This document shows, piece by piece, positions 45,132 to 53,881 of a stretch of DNA of 64,000 nt. Positions within the stretch are counted from its first letter, which is position 1. Every line of letters begins with the position of its first letter. The notes under the pieces were generated by a model. It was not told where the DNA came from, searched no databases, and was given only the letters and a program-made list of their open reading frames with translations. The DNA comes from Myxococcota bacterium (GTDB taxonomy: Bacteria > Myxococcota_A > Bradymonadia > UBA7976 > UBA1532). The translations under genes and the position numbers were made by a program. The stretch lies in assembly GCA_023150895.1 (NCBI GenBank), contig JAKLJY010000006.1, forward strand, positions 1 through 64,000, given 5' to 3'.

Positions 45132-45835
45132 TCGCCTTCCTCCTCTTTTCGCTCGGGTTCGCCGAACTCGCGGGGGGGATCCACCTTGCCGGGTTTGCTG
45201 TCGACCTTGCCGGTCAACGGGTGCACGGTCAGCGTGAAGTAGGTGCCCTCGCCGTCGGTGGTGTGAATGACTGCGGGTTCGGCCCACCCGTTGGGGAAGA
45301 AGTGGATGTACGCCTTGCCGGACGTCTGCGGGTCGCTCTGCCCGGCGACCGTGACCCCGTCGAAGGCGGCGCCGCCCTCGAGCTTCTGCGTGCCGATGAC
45401 GTCGTCCTGCACGAACTGCGCGCGCCGGGCGGCGGCCTTGGCGGCCCCGCCCTCGTCGTCGTCTTTGGAACGCCGGCTGCTCTTGGCGTCGGGCGGCGGG
45501 GGCGCGTCGGGATCGGCCCCGGTCTCCTCGTCGTCCGGCTTGCGCTCCCGCAAGAACGTCGGCGTCTCGGAGGCTTCGACCGTGTAGCTCTCGCCGTCGA
45601 GGTCGATGACCATCCGCATGTAGAGCCCGAGCGCGACGGCCCGGTTGAACGTGAAGCGGACGGCCGCGGCCACGCGGTTCGTCTCGTTGCGCAGCCGGAC
45701 GCCCCCGATGCGGTCGAAACCGGCCACCCCGAGGCCCATGATGAGCACGAGGATCCCGATGACGATCAGGATCTCGAGCAGCGTCAGACCCCGGGGTCGT
45801 CGGGATCCACGCCGGGCAGGGCGGGGGGGCGTCAC
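45128..45835 (-). CDS. gspH: Type II secretion minor pseudopilin GspH
   Basis: A 235-residue pseudopilin, cleavage after Gly16 in PRG/LTLLEILIVIGIL with Glu at +5. A charged, disordered insert of about 60 residues (KPDDEETGADPDAPPPP and DDDEGGAAKAAARR) splits the usual beta domain. GTG start, AAGGA about ten bases upstream. Nineteen bases after gspG. Confidence 0.88.
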   Translation of the reverse strand: MTPPRPARRGSRRPRGLTLLEILIVIGILVLIMGLGVAGFDRIGGVRLRNETNRVAAAVRFTFNRAVALGLYMRMVIDLDGESYTVEASETPTFLRERKPDDEETGADPDAPPPPDAKSSRRSKDDDEGGAAKAAARRAQFVQDDVIGTQKLEGGAAFDGVTVAGQSDPQTSGKAYIHFFPNGWAEPAVIHTTDGEGTYFTLTVHPLTGKVDSKPGKVDPPREFGEPERKEEEGE

Positions 45836-45854
45836 CGGTCGAGGTTCCTTGGGT

Positions 45855-46298
45855 TCAGTCCTTGGTCTTCACGTCGTCGTCGGTGCCCTCTTGCTTGTCG
45901 GGCCCCTTCGAGATGACCTCGATGCCGTTGCCGCCGCCGCGCGCGGGGTTGAAGTAGACGAACTCCTGACCCCAGGGGTCCTTGGGAACGTCCTTGAGGT
46001 AGGGGGGGCCACCGCCCGGCGGGGCCGTCAGCGCCCGCAGACCCTCGGACTGACCGGGGTAGTCGTTGTTGTCGATCTTGTAGAGGTCGAGGGCCTTGTG
46101 GATCTCGCCGATCTTCAGCTTGGCCGTGTTGGCCTTCGCGCGCTCGAAGTTGTTCATGACCGCCACGACGACCACCGAGGCGATGAGGCCGAGGATGGCG
46201 ATCACGATCATGATCTCGAGCAGGGTCATGCCCTTCGGGGCGTTGGCCCGCCCGCGGCGGGAGAGGAACGCGACGAGCTTTTCTTTCGTGTCTTTCAT
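45855..46298 (-). CDS. gspG: Type II secretion major pseudopilin GspG
   Basis: A 147-residue major pseudopilin. Cleavage after Gly23 (PKG/MTLLEIMIVIAIL) with Glu at +5. The C-terminal part has the family layout GEIHKALDLYKIDNNDYP, GLRALTAPP, YLKDVPKDPWGQEF and an acidic calcium-site-like DKQEGTDDD. Strong GGAGGTG six bases before ATG 46298 fits high expression. Nineteen bases after lspA. Confidence 0.96.
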   Translation of the reverse strand: MKDTKEKLVAFLSRRGRANAPKGMTLLEIMIVIAILGLIASVVVVAVMNNFERAKANTAKLKIGEIHKALDLYKIDNNDYPGQSEGLRALTAPPGGGPPYLKDVPKDPWGQEFVYFNPARGGGNGIEVISKGPDKQEGTDDDVKTKD

Positions 46299-46317
46299 GT
46301 CGTACACCTCCGGAGAG

Positions 46318-46845
46318 TCAAGCGGGCGAGAACAGGCCCAGCACGGCGGCGCCCGGACGCAGATCGTCCCGGCGCAGGAAGAGCAGGAGCAGAAGGGCAC
46401 CGACGACGACCGCGACGTCGGCCAGGTTGAAGACCGGGAACCGCTCGGAGAGCCCGGGATTCAGAGTCAGAAAGTCGACGACGGCGCCGTGGCGCACTCG
46501 GTCGATGAGGTTGCCGAGGGCGCCGGCGATGACGAGCGCGATGCCGAACTGGCGGGCGCGCCCGGGACGAACGCGAATCGCCACGAGCGGGAGAAGCAGG
46601 AGCAGCACGGCCCCCGTCAGGCCCAACACCACCGGCAGCCGCAGGGATTCCGGCCATGTGCCGAACACCCCCATGGCTGCGCCCGGGTTGCGGGTGCAGG
46701 TCAGCGCCAGGGGGCCGACGAGCACGGGGGCTTCGCCGACGAGCAGCGTCACGGCCAGGTCCTTGGAAATCTGGTCGAGCAGCAGCGTCCCCGCTGCACC
46801 GAGGATGGCCGTCCGCCGCTCCGCGATGGCGGCGAGGAGTTTCAC
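46318..46845 (-). CDS. lspA: Lipoprotein signal peptidase (signal peptidase II) inside the gsp operon
   Basis: A 175-residue, four-helix inner-membrane aspartyl protease that removes signal peptides from prolipoproteins ahead of the lipidated Cys. The catalytic aspartates are Asp124 (HGAVVDF) and Asp143 (FNLADVAV), and the conserved LLLDQISKDL and TRNPGAAMGVF blocks are present. GTG start overlaps the gspF stop (GTGA), so it is translationally coupled to the secretion operon between F and G, an uncommon place for it. Confidence 0.95.
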   Translation of the reverse strand: MKLLAAIAERRTAILGAAGTLLLDQISKDLAVTLLVGEAPVLVGPLALTCTRNPGAAMGVFGTWPESLRLPVVLGLTGAVLLLLLPLVAIRVRPGRARQFGIALVIAGALGNLIDRVRHGAVVDFLTLNPGLSERFPVFNLADVAVVVGALLLLLFLRRDDLRPGAAVLGLFSPA

Positions 46846-48068
46846 TGCACGAACTCGTTGAGCTGCAGGATGGGCATGAGCACCGCGAAGACGATGATCG
46901 CGATGACGATGCCCATGCCGAGAATCATCAGGGGTTCGAGCAGGCTCGTCAGCGTCGAGATGCGGTTCTCGACCTGCGTCTCGTAGGCGTCCGAGACGAC
47001 GCCGAGCATCTCCTCGAGCGCGCCCGAACGCTCACCGATGGCCATCATCGTCGTCACGAGGGGCGGAAATCGACCGCTCCGCTTCAGGGGCTCCGCGAGG
47101 TTGGCCCCCTCCTTCACGGCGATGCGTGCGTCCTCGACGATGGCCGTCAGGATGCGGTTCTCGAGCACGTTCTTGGTGATGTCGAGGGCCGTCAGGAGCG
47201 GCACACCGCTGCGCAGCAGCGTCGCGAGCGTCTTCGTGAAGCGCGATATCGCGATCATCAGGAGAAGCGAGCCGAACACCGGCACCGCGAGGACGCGGCG
47301 GTCCCAGGTCTCGGCCCCCTTGGGGCTGCGCTTCCACCGCCGGAAGCCGTAGACGGCCCCGATGGTGCTCAGAATGCCGAGCCACCAGTACTCGCGCATG
47401 CCGTGGCTGATGCCGATGATGACGCGCGTCAGGAACGGGAGCTCCTGGCCCGTGTCCTCGAAGATCTGGGTGATCTGCGGGATGACGTAGACGAAGAGGC
47501 CGGTGAGGATGAGGCCGCCGATGCCGACCATCAGGATCGGGTACATCATGGCCGACGTCAGCTTGTTCTTGAGCTTGACGTTGGCCTCGGTGAACTCGGC
47601 GAGCTGCATGAGCACGCGGTCGAGCGTGCCGGACGCCTCGCCCGCGCGGATCATGTTCGAGAAGATGGGTGTGAAGACCTCGGGGTGGGCGCCGACCGCG
47701 GCGGCGAGGCTGCTGCCCTCGGTCACGGACTGTTTGATCTGCCCGACGATGCGCCGCAGCTTGGGCTTCTCGACCTGATCGGCGACGGCCCCGATGGCCT
47801 CGACGAGGGGGATGCCCGCCTTGCACAACGTGGCGAGCTGCCGGGTGAAGATCGCGATGTCCGTCCCGTTGATGCGCTCGAAGTAGCCGGCGACGTCGAC
47901 CTCGGCCGAGAGCAGGCCGCCGCCCTTGCGTCCCCCCTTGCCGACGGTCGTGAGGAAGATGCCCTCACGCTTGAGCATGGTGCGCAGGGATTTCTCGTTG
48001 TCCGCATCGCGAACGCCCGAGATCTCCTTGCCGGCCTTGTTCAGGCCCTTGAACTCATACGCAGGCAC
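46842..48068 (-). CDS. gspF: Type II secretion inner-membrane platform GspF
   Basis: A 408-residue polytopic platform protein with two related halves of the T2SSF domain (FTRQLATLCKAGIPLVEAI in the first; FTKTLATLLRSGVPLLTAL in the second) and three hydrophobic segments, the last at LEPLMILGMGIVIAIIVFAVLMP. The N-terminal MPAYEFKGLNKAGKEI is standard. GTG start with GAGGAG upstream. Confidence 0.96.
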   Translation of the reverse strand: MPAYEFKGLNKAGKEISGVRDADNEKSLRTMLKREGIFLTTVGKGGRKGGGLLSAEVDVAGYFERINGTDIAIFTRQLATLCKAGIPLVEAIGAVADQVEKPKLRRIVGQIKQSVTEGSSLAAAVGAHPEVFTPIFSNMIRAGEASGTLDRVLMQLAEFTEANVKLKNKLTSAMMYPILMVGIGGLILTGLFVYVIPQITQIFEDTGQELPFLTRVIIGISHGMREYWWLGILSTIGAVYGFRRWKRSPKGAETWDRRVLAVPVFGSLLLMIAISRFTKTLATLLRSGVPLLTALDITKNVLENRILTAIVEDARIAVKEGANLAEPLKRSGRFPPLVTTMMAIGERSGALEEMLGVVSDAYETQVENRISTLTSLLEPLMILGMGIVIAIIVFAVLMPILQLNEFVQ

Positions 48069-48104
48069 GGCGTGCGATCTCCTCTACCCGTCACCAGTCT
48101 CGCG

Positions 48105-49889
48105 TCACTCGAGTCCGAGCATGTCGTCCTGCGTCACGCGCAGGATCTCGGCGATGGAGGTGTCGCCGAGCATGACCTTGCGCGCACCGTCGTCCCGGAG
48201 GGTCAGCATGCCCTTCCCGATGGCGCGCTTCTTGATGCTGTTGCTGTCGATGTTGTCCATGATGAGCTGGCGGATCTCGTCGTCGACGACGAGCAGCTCG
48301 TAGATGCCCGTCCGGCCCATGTAGCCCGTGTCGAGGCACTCCTGGCAGCCCGTCGGCGCATAGACGTGCCCGGGGGTGACCTCGAGGAACCGCTCACGCG
48401 TGAACCCGAGCTGCCGGAGTTCGGACTCGGTGGGCACGACGGGCTTCTTGCAGTGCGGGCACAGGTTGCGCACGAGGCGCTGCGCCATCATGCAGACGAC
48501 GGACGAGGCCACCAGAAACGGCTCGACGCCCATGTCGACGAGCCGCGTCACCGCACCGGCGGCGTCGTTGGTGTGCAGCGTGCTGAACACGAGGTGGCCG
48601 GTGAGGGACGCCTGGATGGCAATCTCGGCCGTCTCCCGGTCACGGATTTCGCCCACCATCACCACGTCGGGATCCTGACGCAGAATGGCGCGCAGACCGG
48701 CCGCGAACGTCAGACCGACCTTGGAGTTGACCTGGATCTGACCGATGCCACCGAGCTGATACTCGACCGGGTCCTCGACGGTGATGATGTTGCGGACCGG
48801 GCTGTTGATCTTGGCGAGACAGGCGTAAAGCGTGGTCGTCTTGCCTGAACCCGTCGGCCCCGTGACCAGGATGATCCCGTATGACTTCTGGATCATCTCA
48901 TTCATGTTCACGAGGACCTGGGAGCCCATCCCGATGTACTCGAGGTCTTTCAGGACGGCCGTCTTGTCGAGCAGACGCATCACGATGCGCTCACCGTGGC
49001 TCGTCGGCACGGTGGACAACCGGATGTCGATGTCGCGGCCGGCGACCTTGATCTTGATGCGGCCGTCCTGCGGGACCCGCTTCTCGGCGATGTCGAGGCC
49101 GGCCATGACCTTGATGCGGCTGGTGATCGACGCGGCAAAACGCTTGGGCGGCCGGATGATCTCGTAGAGCACACCGTCGACGCGGAAGCGGACCGCGATG
49201 TGGCGCTCGAACGGCTCGATGTGGATGTCGCTGCAGCGCTCTTTGACGGCCTGCGCCATCAACGCGTTGACGAGGCGGATGATGGGCGCCTCGTCGTCCG
49301 TGTCGATGATGTCGACGTCGATGTCCTGGATGTTCTCGCCGGAAATCCCGATCTCTTCGTCGTGGATCTCGCCCATGACCTGGCTCGCGCCGGCCCGGCG
49401 GTCGAAGATCTTGTTGATCGCGTCGACGAGCACGCCCTCGGGGACCACGACCGGTTCGAGGTTGCCGTCGAGCGTAGGCTGCAGGGCATCCATGCCGGCG
49501 ACGTTGAGGGGATCGACCACCCCGACCTGAATCTGGTCGTTCTTGCGCCAGAGGGGGAGCACGAGCTGCGTCCGGGCGAACCCGACCGGAATGTCCTTGG
49601 AGAGGTCCGCATCGATGGCTTCGATGTCGATCGTCTCGATGAACGCGAGGCCGAGCTGCTCGGCCTGAATCTTGCGCAGCGGCCCGGCCTCGACCATGCG
49701 AAGGGCGAAAAAGGCCTCCGGGAGACGGACGTTCTTCTCCAGCGCATGCAATCGGGCCTGGTCGAGCTGTTCCCAGGTGATCAGACCGCGCTCGAGGAGC
49801 ATCTGGCCGAGCTCACCGGCGTAGCCGGCCGGACGCGGCGCCATGGCGGCGGCCGGGACCGGGGGCGGCGCGGCGCCGGGCGAACTCAC
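48105..49889 (-). CDS. gspE: Type II secretion ATPase GspE
   Basis: A 594-residue hexameric ATPase powering pseudopilus assembly. N-terminal MshEN-like domain, then an NTPase core: Walker A GPTGSGKT at about 345-352, Asp box TVEDPVEYQ, Walker B ILRQDPDVVMVGEIRD and His box GHLVFSTLHTND. A tetracysteine zinc motif follows (CPHC near 475 and CQEC near 513). GTG overlaps the gspD stop and is preceded by GGAGGTG. Confidence 0.96.
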   Translation of the reverse strand: MSSPGAAPPPVPAAAMAPRPAGYAGELGQMLLERGLITWEQLDQARLHALEKNVRLPEAFFALRMVEAGPLRKIQAEQLGLAFIETIDIEAIDADLSKDIPVGFARTQLVLPLWRKNDQIQVGVVDPLNVAGMDALQPTLDGNLEPVVVPEGVLVDAINKIFDRRAGASQVMGEIHDEEIGISGENIQDIDVDIIDTDDEAPIIRLVNALMAQAVKERCSDIHIEPFERHIAVRFRVDGVLYEIIRPPKRFAASITSRIKVMAGLDIAEKRVPQDGRIKIKVAGRDIDIRLSTVPTSHGERIVMRLLDKTAVLKDLEYIGMGSQVLVNMNEMIQKSYGIILVTGPTGSGKTTTLYACLAKINSPVRNIITVEDPVEYQLGGIGQIQVNSKVGLTFAAGLRAILRQDPDVVMVGEIRDRETAEIAIQASLTGHLVFSTLHTNDAAGAVTRLVDMGVEPFLVASSVVCMMAQRLVRNLCPHCKKPVVPTESELRQLGFTRERFLEVTPGHVYAPTGCQECLDTGYMGRTGIYELLVVDDEIRQLIMDNIDSNSIKKRAIGKGMLTLRDDGARKVMLGDTSIAEILRVTQDDMLGLE

Positions 49890-52711
49890 GGCTCACCTCC
49901 GCCGTCGGTCGGGGCGTCCGTCGCGGGTTCGAACGAGGGCGGGGGGGGGACGTCCACGGGATCGAGGTCGCCGGCGGGGGCCGGGGCGTCGCCCGCGTCT
50001 CCGCCGCTCCCCGAACCGCCGCCCGGGACCACGATGGGACCGTCGCTCAGCGGCACGCCGTCGACGTCCTGGGGCAGCGCCGGGCCCTGCGTCTGGCGCT
50101 TGACCTCTTCGATGAGGCGCTGCTCCTCGCCGGCGGCCCGGACGGCCTTGTTGATGGCCTCGAGGGCACCGTTCTTCTTGGCGTAGTCGACCCCGACGAC
50201 GTAGGCGTCGCCCTCCTTGTGGAAGCGGGCGACGAACTCGCGGTGCTCCTCCATCTTGCGCTTGAAGATGGCCTTGAAGTCGTCCTGGCTCTCGATGACG
50301 TGGGGCGTGAGCATCAGGATCAGGTTGCGCCGCTCGCCCCGGGTCGCCGTATCGCGGAACAGGTAGCCGATGATCGGAATCTCGCCGAGGAAGGGGACCT
50401 TGTTGACCGACTGCGACTGCACGTTCTTCTGCAGACCGCCGATGACGATCGTCTGCTGGTCCTTCACGACGACGGTCGTCTTGACGCTGCGCTTGGACGT
50501 CGTGGGGCCGAGCGTGGGGTCGTTGCTCTCGATCTCCTCGACGACCTGATCGACCTCGAGGGTGACGAAGTTCGAATTACTGATGCGGGGGGTGATCTTC
50601 AGTGTGAGGGCGACGTCCTGCCGCTGGACCTGCACGCCGAGGCCGCCGAGCAGCGAGCTGAGACCCGCCGCGTTCGCGTTGTTGCCGGACAGCGCGCTGG
50701 CCGTGGCGAGGCCGCTGAGACCCCCGAGCCCCCCGGACTGCGAGATGAACGGAACATTCGAGCCGACGACGATCTCGGCCTCTTCGTTGTCGGTGGTGAG
50801 AATGTTCGGCGTGCTGAGAATGTTGGCGTCGGAGCTCGTCGCGAGGGCCTGCATGATGGCCCCGAAGGAGGGGATGTTCACCTGACCGCCGAGCAGCGGG
50901 ATGGTGTCCGTCGTCGAGGCGCCGATGGCCATGCCCTGGAGCGTGGCGGCGTTGCTCATGTCCAGCGAGTTGAGGCCTTTGCCGGCCGGCTGGCTCTTGC
51001 CGATGGCCACGACCTCTTTGCCGCCGATCGTCCCGTCGTAGAGGGGCCCGTGGAAGGCCAACCCGAACTGCCGGTTGTTCGTCAGACTGACCTCCATGAC
51101 GACCGCCTCGAGGAAGACCTGCCGGCGCGGGCGGTCGAGGATCTCGATGACCTTCTTGAGCGACAGGTAGTCCTTGAAGCTCGAGGTGATGACGAGGGCG
51201 TTCGTGCTCTCGTCGGCGGAAATTTTGACCTCACCCTCGAAGAGGGCCGCGCTGCCGGCCCCGCCGATCGCGCCGCCCGCCGAGCCGGCTGCCGCGCCGC
51301 CCTTCTGTGCGGCGTTCGCGCCCTTGCCCTTGTTGCCCTGGCGCGCCTTCGCGTCCTGGCTGAGGCTGGAGAGCGTGTTTGCGAGGTCTTCCGCCTTGGC
51401 GTTGTTCAACTGGTGGATGTGGACCTGCCCGTCGCCCTCGATCGCGACGTCGAGTTTGGCGATGAGGTCCTTGATCTGCCGATAGGAGCGGGCCGTCGCG
51501 ACGATCAGGAGGCGGTTGGTGCGCTCGTCGGCAATGACCTTGCCGACCCGGACGTCCTGGTCGGAGTCACCGACACTCGACGACGCCGCAGCACCGCCCG
51601 CGGCGCTCTTGCCCTTGCCCCCGGTCGCCCCGCCGGCGACGGCCGGCGCTCCGCCGGGTCGCTTCTTGCCGCCTTCTTTCTGCTCGAAGATCTCGAGGAT
51701 CTTCTGGGAGATGTCACCGGCCTCGGCGTGGAGGACCTGGTAGACGAAGAGCTGCTCCTGACCGCCGGGGACGTCGAGCTCCTGCAGCAGGTCGAGCAGC
51801 TTGCGCAGATTGGAAGCGACCTCGGTAATGATCAGCGAGTTGCTCGGGGCGTAGACGATGAACGTGGCGTTGGTCGAGGCGAGCTTGGTCAGGACCTCGT
51901 TCATGTCCTGGGCGTCGACGTGTTTGAGCGGGACGATCTGCGTGACCATGCGGTCTTCGTTGGGCGGCGTCGAGCCCTGCGGGCGCAGGGGATCGGGCCC
52001 GTGTACGTAGTCCTTGATCTCGATGATCTTCAGGAACTTGCCGCTGTCGCTGATCGTCTTGCCGTTGGCCTCGAGGGCCGACAGGAACGCCCGGTAGGCC
52101 TCCTGCGCGGTCACCGGGGTGGGGGAGTAGATGGTGATTTTTCCCGTGACCTCTTTGCCGAGGATGATGTTCTTGCCGGTCATGCAGGCGATCATCTTGA
52201 CCACGCTGCTGAGGTCCTCCTGGTAGATGTCGAGGTGGACCTTCACGTTTGGCTTGAGCTTCTGGCAGTTGTTGATGAAGTCCTTGCTCAGCGTAGGGGG
52301 GCCGGCAGCCGCCCCTTCGCTCTGCTTCCACTGCGGTACGCCCGACTCACCCCCCGGCGCCCCGGCCCCCGCAGCGACCGGGACCGGATCGACCGCCCCG
52401 GCCCGAGGGCCCCCCGGCGGCGGCAGGCGGCGCGCAGCGAGGCTGCCCCCGGGGGCATCCTCACCGTCGCCGGCGGCGGGTGTCCCCTTGGCGCCGGGCT
52501 TGGTGGACGCTTTCGCCGCAATGCCGGACTTGAGCTTCGGGAGCTCCGGTCGCCCGACCCCCGCCGGGAACGGCGTGGGTTTCACGGTCGGCGCGGTGGT
52601 CTGCGCGAAGGCCACCGGCGCGGTCAGGACACCGACCGTGCAGAGCACGGCGAGGGCGGTCATCGCGGAGAAACGAAGAAGTTTCATGGCTCTGGGCTGC
52701 ACGTCGGTCAT
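49886..52711 (-). CDS. gspD: Type II secretion outer-membrane secretin GspD
   Basis: A 941-residue secretin forming the outer-membrane gate. Signal peptide (LLRFSAMTALAVLCTVGVL...AFAQ), a Pro/Gly-rich linker to about residue 140, N0 and N1-N3 domains (MVTQIVPLKHVDAQDMNEVL; RLLIVATARSYRQIKDLI; LVITSSFKDYLSLKKVIEIL), then the secretin core with VPFLGEIPIIGYLFRDT. Gly/Ala-rich inserts sit in N3 and the gate. A Pro/Asp-rich tail follows. Start is uncertain: GTG 52717 would overlap gspC like its neighbours, ATG 52711 is used, and ATG 52687 gives the neatest signal peptide; none has a clear ribosome-binding site. Confidence 0.94.
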   Translation of the reverse strand: MTDVQPRAMKLLRFSAMTALAVLCTVGVLTAPVAFAQTTAPTVKPTPFPAGVGRPELPKLKSGIAAKASTKPGAKGTPAAGDGEDAPGGSLAARRLPPPGGPRAGAVDPVPVAAGAGAPGGESGVPQWKQSEGAAAGPPTLSKDFINNCQKLKPNVKVHLDIYQEDLSSVVKMIACMTGKNIILGKEVTGKITIYSPTPVTAQEAYRAFLSALEANGKTISDSGKFLKIIEIKDYVHGPDPLRPQGSTPPNEDRMVTQIVPLKHVDAQDMNEVLTKLASTNATFIVYAPSNSLIITEVASNLRKLLDLLQELDVPGGQEQLFVYQVLHAEAGDISQKILEIFEQKEGGKKRPGGAPAVAGGATGGKGKSAAGGAAASSSVGDSDQDVRVGKVIADERTNRLLIVATARSYRQIKDLIAKLDVAIEGDGQVHIHQLNNAKAEDLANTLSSLSQDAKARQGNKGKGANAAQKGGAAAGSAGGAIGGAGSAALFEGEVKISADESTNALVITSSFKDYLSLKKVIEILDRPRRQVFLEAVVMEVSLTNNRQFGLAFHGPLYDGTIGGKEVVAIGKSQPAGKGLNSLDMSNAATLQGMAIGASTTDTIPLLGGQVNIPSFGAIMQALATSSDANILSTPNILTTDNEEAEIVVGSNVPFISQSGGLGGLSGLATASALSGNNANAAGLSSLLGGLGVQVQRQDVALTLKITPRISNSNFVTLEVDQVVEEIESNDPTLGPTTSKRSVKTTVVVKDQQTIVIGGLQKNVQSQSVNKVPFLGEIPIIGYLFRDTATRGERRNLILMLTPHVIESQDDFKAIFKRKMEEHREFVARFHKEGDAYVVGVDYAKKNGALEAINKAVRAAGEEQRLIEEVKRQTQGPALPQDVDGVPLSDGPIVVPGGGSGSGGDAGDAPAPAGDLDPVDVPPPPSFEPATDAPTDGGGEP

Positions 52712-52713
52712 GG

Positions 52714-53682
52714 TCACTGGATATTGAAGTCGAGCGAGATCGGCCGGCCACGGCGCTCGACCTCGAGGGTCACGTTGTTCTGGGACTTCAGCTTCTCGTA
52801 CATCTCGAGCGCCTTGTTCGGGCTCGTGATTTCGTCCCCGTTGACGGCCTTGAGCACGTCGCCGGAGCGGATGCCGAGGTGGCTGTAGACGCTGCCGGGG
52901 CGGACGCCGACGAGCTTGAAGCCCTGGGGCTTGCCGTCGCGGTAGTGCGGGATGACGCGGGCCTGGCGAGAGAGCTTCTCGATGTCCTCGAGCTGCTTGT
53001 TCATCCACTCGCGCTCGATCTTGTAGCTGTACTCGCCCGTCTTCTGGATGCCCTCGGCCGCGGACTCCTTGCCGCCGGCGGGCTCGGGGGCCGACGGGGT
53101 GGTCGCCGTGAAGCTCGAGGCGCCGGTGGAACCGGCCACGCCCTTCTGGCCCTGCTGGCCGAGTTCGACGCACTCGTACTGACCCGAGCGGGCGACGACC
53201 ATGCGCTGCCGGTAGATGGCCGACACGGTGTAGTCACCGAGGAGCTGGCCCTCTTTCACGATGCGGCTGTCAGGACTGCCGTCGTTGACGATGGCCATGG
53301 ACCACTCGCGCGGCGCGGCGACCATCGTCGCGAGCAGGCCCAAGGGGCCGTCGCTCTTGCGGCAGTTGGGGTCTTTCTCGTCGGGCACGTGATCGGGCAG
53401 CTGCGCGACGCTCGTTCCGGCGTCGGCAGATTCAGGCACGACCGGCTCGGAGTTGAAGAGGTTGCGCTCCGTGATGGTGGTCGCCCACTCCTGCATATTG
53501 GCCGCGCCCGACTCGCGACGCGCCGAGGGCTTCTCGATGTCGGCCTCCAGCTTGGGGTGCGTGGGCAGCGCGGCGATGACGCCGGCGAGCAGATTGTTCG
53601 CCACGCGCGCGGACAGGTAGGCGATCGCGGCGAGGACCACGAGGTTGATCGCCCAGAAGTAGCGTTTGATCAGGTTCTCCAT
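52714..53682 (-). CDS. gspC: Type II secretion inner-membrane connector GspC
   Basis: A 322-residue first gene of the operon. A single helix (WAINLVVLAAIAYLSARVA), an HR domain (ITERNLFNS, LGLLATMVAAPREWSMAIV), and a C-terminal PDZ domain at about 245-320 (GFKLVGVRPGSVYSHLGIRSGDVLKAVNG). GspC links the inner-membrane platform with GspD. ATG 53682 has GGGAG seven bases upstream. About 200 bases separate it from the activator gene. Confidence 0.94.
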   Translation of the reverse strand: MENLIKRYFWAINLVVLAAIAYLSARVANNLLAGVIAALPTHPKLEADIEKPSARRESGAANMQEWATTITERNLFNSEPVVPESADAGTSVAQLPDHVPDEKDPNCRKSDGPLGLLATMVAAPREWSMAIVNDGSPDSRIVKEGQLLGDYTVSAIYRQRMVVARSGQYECVELGQQGQKGVAGSTGASSFTATTPSAPEPAGGKESAAEGIQKTGEYSYKIEREWMNKQLEDIEKLSRQARVIPHYRDGKPQGFKLVGVRPGSVYSHLGIRSGDVLKAVNGDEITSPNKALEMYEKLKSQNNVTLEVERRGRPISLDFNIQ

Positions 53683-53705
53683 GCACGCTCCCGAACTGGC
53701 GCCTA

Positions 53706-53720
53706 TCAAGGACCATGCCA
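53706..53720 (-). promoter_or_regulatory. Sigma54-like promoter of the gsp operon
   Basis: On the minus strand TGGCAT-GGTCC-TTGA, compared with the consensus TGGCAC-N5-TTGC: the -24 GG and spacing match, the -12 element ends GA instead of GC. Start of transcription would be about 53695, 13 bases before gspC, still including its GGGAG. The deviation at -12 lowers certainty. Confidence 0.45.
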
Positions 53721-53807
53721 TGTCCGCCGGCGATGGCCCGCGGATCCCGCGCTGGCCGGATCGCTCAATGTCCGTGCGAAGGCGGTGCATTCCGGCCGGA
53801 CGGCGCT

Positions 53808-53820
53808 TGCCAATTTGGCA
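53808..53820. promoter_or_regulatory. Dyad operator/enhancer site 1 upstream of gspC
   Basis: TGCCAA-T-TTGGCA, a perfect 6-bp dyad around one base, centred at 53814. Roughly 120 bases upstream of the predicted transcription start, where NtrC-family activators commonly bind. Confidence 0.5.
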
Positions 53821-53848
53821 CCCGTCCGCGCCGGCCATCCCGGGCGAT

Positions 53849-53861
53849 TGTCAATTTGGCA
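53849..53861. promoter_or_regulatory. Dyad operator/enhancer site 2 upstream of gspC
   Basis: TGTCAA-T-TTGGCA, the same sequence as site 1 with one change, centred at 53855, 41 bases (about four helical turns) from site 1 and thus on the same DNA face. Confidence 0.5.
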
Positions 53862-53881
53862 AGGTCAGCGGCGGCGCGTCG

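Noticed and set aside
53817-53833. TGGCAC on the plus strand as a sigma54 -24 element
   Set aside because: The GC that should follow at -12 is one base out of register, and the orientation points away from gspC into the activator gene.
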